64,000 bases of DNA from Akkermansiaceae bacterium. Lineage in GTDB: Bacteria > Verrucomicrobiota > Verrucomicrobiia > Verrucomicrobiales > Akkermansiaceae. A model generated the notes under the pieces. It had not been told where the DNA came from. It saw only the letters and a program-made list of their open reading frames with translations, and did no database searches. The position numbers were made by a program, and so were the translations under genes. Positions 61,238 to 64,000 of this stretch are shown in pieces. Where the stretch lies: NCBI GenBank assembly GCA_905182405.1, contig CAJJBQ010000001.1:806001-870000 (forward strand), written 5' to 3'. Position 1 is the first letter of the stretch; the number at the start of each line of letters is the position of its first letter.

Positions 61238-62149
61238 ATGCACCTGCTATCCATTGAAGAAACCAGTGCCCAGCAACTTGAACTCCTGATTGACCTTGCT
61301 GTTGATCTGAAGGCGACTCGTGGCGACCATAGATCTCAACCACTTGCGGGCCAAACTTGGGCGATCATTTTTACGAAGGCTTCGACCCGGACTCGTGTTT
61401 CCTTTGAGGTTGGGATTCGTGAACTTGGTGGGAGAGTCATGTTTCTTTCCAAAGATGATATTCAGCTTGGTCGGGGTGAACCGATTAAGGATACCGCAAG
61501 AGTCCTTGGCCGCATGGTCCATGGTGCGGTGATTCGGACTTTTTCTCAGCAGGATGTTGTTGATTTCGCCCACTTTTCCGGAATTCCGACAATTAATGCT
61601 CTGACCGATGATGAGCATCCTTGTCAGATTCTTGCCGACCTCCTCACGATCCGCGAGAAGCTGGGTGGATGGAGCGGGAAGAAGATCGTTTTTATCGGCG
61701 ACGGCGACAATAATATGTCCCGCTCTTGGATGTGGGCTGCTAAGTATCTTGGCTTCGAACTCGTGGTCGCCGCTCCTAAAGAGTGTCTCCCGCCCTCTGA
61801 GTTCTTGATTCGCCTCAATGCTGCGAACGTTTCCCTGACGAGTGATCCGGTGGAAGCCGTTAAGGGGGCGCATGTCGTCAACACCGATGTCTGGTTATCA
61901 ATGGGGCAAGAAGGACAGATGGAAAAGGAAGCTCTCTTTGGTGATTTCCAAGTTAATAAAGAACTCCTCTCTCATTGTGCAGAGGGACACATTGTTCTCC
62001 ACTGCCTGCCTGCCTATCGCGAAAAGGAGATCACGGAAGAAGTGCTTGAGCTTCATTCCGATACGATCTTCCAGCAGGCGGAGAACCGACTGCATGCTCA
62101 GAAAGCGGTTTTGGCCCGGGTCGATCCCTATGACTTGTTGCGTTCATGA
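61238..62149 (+). CDS. argF: Ornithine carbamoyltransferase
   Basis: 303 residues. Makes citrulline from ornithine and carbamoyl phosphate in arginine synthesis. Signatures: KASTRTRVSFEVG (STRTR at 49-53, carbamoyl phosphate site), DDEHPCQILADL (HPCQ 127-130), IGDGDNNMSRSWMWAA, DVWLSMGQE (ornithine loop) and VLHCLPAYREKE (HCLPA 255-259). The SMGQE loop favours ornithine over acetyl-ornithine or aspartate as second substrate. Length is normal. It overlaps gtrA by ATGA. Confidence 0.95.
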   Translation: MHLLSIEETSAQQLELLIDLAVDLKATRGDHRSQPLAGQTWAIIFTKASTRTRVSFEVGIRELGGRVMFLSKDDIQLGRGEPIKDTARVLGRMVHGAVIRTFSQQDVVDFAHFSGIPTINALTDDEHPCQILADLLTIREKLGGWSGKKIVFIGDGDNNMSRSWMWAAKYLGFELVVAAPKECLPPSEFLIRLNAANVSLTSDPVEAVKGAHVVNTDVWLSMGQEGQMEKEALFGDFQVNKELLSHCAEGHIVLHCLPAYREKEITEEVLELHSDTIFQQAENRLHAQKAVLARVDPYDLLRS

Positions 62150-62643
62150 TCGGTCGGGAGCTAGCAAGTGCCTGGCGCTTTTGTCGCGAAAATGGAATCA
62201 AAAGAACTCTTTTGTACCGAGACACCCCCATTCTGATTCAGCTTGGGAAATATGGGATGTGCGGGGTCCTCTCGGTCATCGTTTTCCTAGTGGTCACGAC
62301 GTTTGGGGAGTGGCTTTTTCCGTGCTCCTTTTCCGAGGATCTCCCGGAGCGTAATCGTGCGCTGAATAACATCCCACTGCATTTTGCGGCCTTCCTTCCT
62401 TCGAATTTTGCGGCCTATGCGCTCAATCGCTGGCTCGTCTTTACTCCAGGAAAGCACAGCTTCGGAAAAGAAATCAGCCTCTTTACTTTAATTTCCTTCC
62501 TCTCTTTCTCTCTAGGAGAACTGATTCCATTTTTCTTGGTTGATACTGTAGCGGTCAATAACACCGTCGCCCATCTGTCGTTCGTCATTTCCTCAGCAAT
62601 GATCAATTTTCTCTGCCGAAAATTTCTCGTGTTTAAAAAATAG
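62146..62643 (+). CDS. GtrA-family membrane protein
   Basis: 165 residues, four transmembrane helices: LGKYGMCGVLSVIVFLVVTT, HFAAFLPSNFAAYALNRWLV, LFTLISFLSFSLGELIPFFL and VISSAMINFLCRKFLVFKK. NxxxxYxLNRxWVF and the C-terminal NFLxRKFxVF are GtrA features. GtrA proteins are thought to move lipid-linked sugars across the inner membrane during cell-surface polysaccharide synthesis. The start overlaps the argF stop, so the two are translationally coupled, although their roles are unrelated. Confidence 0.88.
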   Translation: MIGRELASAWRFCRENGIKRTLLYRDTPILIQLGKYGMCGVLSVIVFLVVTTFGEWLFPCSFSEDLPERNRALNNIPLHFAAFLPSNFAAYALNRWLVFTPGKHSFGKEISLFTLISFLSFSLGELIPFFLVDTVAVNNTVAHLSFVISSAMINFLCRKFLVFKK

Positions 62644-62765
62644 ATTGAGGGCTGCTAGTCTAAAGATGTATTATATATTTTATAAATTTTTTCACGGCCG
62701 CAGTATTTTTTGCTTCAATCGCCAATACATCCGCGGTCAATCCTGAAGAAATCACCTTAGAAAAT

Positions 62766-63107
62766 GTGCGTTATGCCTATCTCAAGAGGGAGGGGGTTAA
62801 CACTAAATCTTTGGAAGAGGAGAGGGCCAACCTTCCCAAGGATGCTCGGGCAGAAGACCTTTTTCCTGACAAAAGTCCGCTGCGGAATTCCACTTTATTT
62901 CATCTCCGCTACTTGACGCATTTGGAACGAACTCTTCGGATGACGGTGATTGATCAAGAGACCCGCCGGGTGCAGCTCAAGAGCGAGTTATTTCCTTCTG
63001 GTGAGGGTCGTCGGATTGTGAAGATCTGGAAAGAATTGGAAACCGAGCGTTTTCTCCAGCTTACTCCACCACCGGTCGATAAAAAGGCGAAGGAGAAGGG
63101 GCGATGA
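62766..63107 (+). CDS. Secreted charged protein, front part of a frameshifted gene
   Basis: 113 residues from GTG 62766, but the coding pattern extends further upstream in the same frame (NFFTAAVFFASIANTSAVNP, then EEITLENVRY), without a start codon. An ATG at 62666 in another frame gives MYYIFYKFF; removing one T of the T6 run at 62687-62692 would join it to TAAVFFASIANTS, a perfect signal peptide. The mature part is charged (KREGVNTKSLEEERANLPKD, YLTHLERTLRMTVIDQETRR). Its end meets the next frame at a G4 run. Probably one gene with 63127-63861. Confidence 0.6.
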   Translation: MRYAYLKREGVNTKSLEEERANLPKDARAEDLFPDKSPLRNSTLFHLRYLTHLERTLRMTVIDQETRRVQLKSELFPSGEGRRIVKIWKELETERFLQLTPPPVDKKAKEKGR

Positions 63108-63126
63108 CGACTCTGCCGAAGCCGAA

Positions 63127-63861
63127 TTGAATGAGCGCTTCGCATCGCGCGCGAAGAGCTTGCTGAGAAAACTCGAGGTTAGCGAAGAGCGTCTCGATAC
63201 CGCCCTTTCGAGGGATCGACAGGATGAGCGGCTTATCGGTAAACTTGAAAAGGAGATTACGGTCTTTGAGGGGCAGGTTGAAGAGATGCGGCTTGCTTAC
63301 TTTGGTGACTCCTCAACGGATAGCTTCGAGCTTCCGTTTGAACCTGCTGGAGTTGCGCCTGCGGAGAAACTATTAACCGATGTTATCAAATCACGGGACG
63401 CCCTTCTGCGTGTTCTCCGGGGCGAAAAGCCCCTGAAACAAGAGAGAGAAAAGAAGAAGGCGAACATTGGCGAAATGTTCATCGAGAGTCAGAATTTGGG
63501 GGTCATTCTCGATTTTTCCAGCAGCATGACCAACTTTATCAAGCCACTGAAGGAGGAAATTACGAAGGAATTTAGCAGTCCTCACTATCGAGAAGTGCCG
63601 GGATGTCGCATGGATTGGTCGTCGATTCCCATCGGCGCGAAGCCCGATGGGAGCATGCTGGCGATGGAGGATCTCTTGATTGCTCTTAAGGCCGATACCA
63701 TTTTTTGGTTCTCTGATCTCAACGATGGAGAATCTCCTCAGGCCCTTGCTGGTTTGCAATGGCTGCTCGATACTTCGAACGCCAATTTCTACGTCAACTC
63801 GGTGGGAAAGGAACCGAGCCGGGGCTTGGAGCCACTCGTGACCGAGTTTCGTAAAAAGTAG
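63127..63861 (+). CDS. VWA-like protein, rear part of a frameshifted gene
   Basis: 244 residues from a TTG. The frame stays open upstream (DDDSAEAELNERF), directly continuing the previous frame if one base is removed from the GGGG at about 63099-63103. Residues 1-60 form a charged coiled coil (SLLRKLEVSEERLDTALSRD). The second half resembles a von Willebrand A domain: GVILDFSSSMTNFIKPLKEE with the MIDAS-type DxSxS (D129, S131, S133), then DTIFWFSDLNDGESPQALAG and NANFYVNSVGKEP. Possible role in protein-protein contacts at the envelope; unknown. Confidence 0.68.
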   Translation: MNERFASRAKSLLRKLEVSEERLDTALSRDRQDERLIGKLEKEITVFEGQVEEMRLAYFGDSSTDSFELPFEPAGVAPAEKLLTDVIKSRDALLRVLRGEKPLKQEREKKKANIGEMFIESQNLGVILDFSSSMTNFIKPLKEEITKEFSSPHYREVPGCRMDWSSIPIGAKPDGSMLAMEDLLIALKADTIFWFSDLNDGESPQALAGLQWLLDTSNANFYVNSVGKEPSRGLEPLVTEFRKK

Positions 63862-63923
63862 CTGTTTGGCGTCTTTTCAAATTTGTTGAATAAAGCGGTT
63901 CAGCAGCGCACGCTTCTTCTCCC

Positions 63924-64000
63924 GTGGAAGTTCGTAAAATCAAAGACCGTCCTGGCCATCTCCTTTTTTGGTGGGTAGGCATCGCAATTGCCATCGTGCC
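63924..64000 (+). CDS. Start of a membrane protein (runs off window)
   Basis: From GTG 63924 the frame reads VEVRKIKDRPGHLLFWWVGI then AIAIVP, a basic start leading into a transmembrane helix. Only 25 codons are visible; the family is unknown and the start is uncertain. Confidence 0.35.
   Translation, partial: MEVRKIKDRPGHLLFWWVGIAIAIV

Noticed and set aside
1..64000. tRNA, rRNA, CRISPR arrays, riboswitches, complete IS elements, replication origin
   Set aside because: Looked for by eye; no cloverleaf, repeat-spacer array or intact transposase was found. The rpmH block has no dnaA or DnaA box cluster next to it.

Overview
The window reads as the chromosome of a marine-type Verrucomicrobiota bacterium (Verrucomicrobiae; I cannot place it lower). 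The evidence is the gene content: five type-I sulfatases, a DUF1592/DUF1552 pair, DUF1501 and DUF1080 (3-keto-disaccharide hydrolase) remnants, three large PVC-type propeller/cytochrome-c proteins, Tat-exported Gfo/Idh and sugar-isomerase proteins, and a Gram-negative envelope set (lpxA, yidC with periplasmic domain, OprP-like porins). There is no rRNA, tRNA or CRISPR array that I can see.

Layout. 1-5.5 kb: partial rpe, a small TPR protein, ileS and an unknown secreted protein, all on the minus strand. 5.5-16.6 kb: a propeller/HEAT/cytochrome protein, a scrap of IS630 fused to the 3' end of a group II intron, a YHYH-sulfatase fusion and the DUF1592-DUF1552 pair. 16.6-17.2 kb: a ParD/RelE-like toxin-antitoxin pair with a palindromic operator candidate. 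17.6-32.9 kb: carbohydrate and sulfate ester catabolism (Gfo/Idh oxidoreductase, two esterases, three sulfatases, a DgcN-like DUF1611 protein, a propeller cytochrome, PPK2) interspersed with gene wrecks. 32.9-40.6 kb: two tandem secreted amidohydrolases, one of which has lost its metal ligands, divergent from a secreted cyanophycinase-like protein, then an unknown Tat protein and a GH81 beta-1,3-glucanase. 41-46.3 kb: a sugar isomerase-like protein and a 1387-residue tetra-heme protein. 46.8-49.6 kb: the conserved rpmH-rnpA-yidD-yidC block. 50-56 kb: twin OprP-like porins, an lpxA operon preceded by a hairpin/minicistron leader, and a sodium:solute symporter with its DUF3311 partner. 56-61 kb: a membrane protein, a broken VKOR-DsbA gene, a Tat metallophosphoesterase and the fifth sulfatase. 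61.2-64 kb: argF-gtrA and a frameshifted VWA-like gene.

How it works together. Most genes look like an extracytoplasmic polysaccharide degradation programme: sulfatases remove sulfate esters, GH81 cuts beta-1,3-glucan, esterases deacylate, Tat-exported oxidoreductase and isomerase-like proteins act on released sugars, and propeller/cytochrome proteins probably oxidise sugars or alcohols in the periplasm. Porins and the symporter would carry the products. The sulfatases need formylglycine maturation, but no maturase lies in the window.

The most striking overall feature is decay. At least a dozen loci are truncated, frameshifted or deleted relics (IS630, IS481, IS1182-like, group II intron, GH43-like, DUF1501, DUF1080, esterase, sulfatase tail, VKOR-DsbA). 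Non-coding gaps over 300 bp are mostly filled with such relics. The candidates for something new are the leader hairpin before the lpxA operon, the active/pseudo-enzyme amidohydrolase pair facing a cyanophycinase, and the frameshifted VWA gene. Names come from recognising motifs by eye, without database searches.
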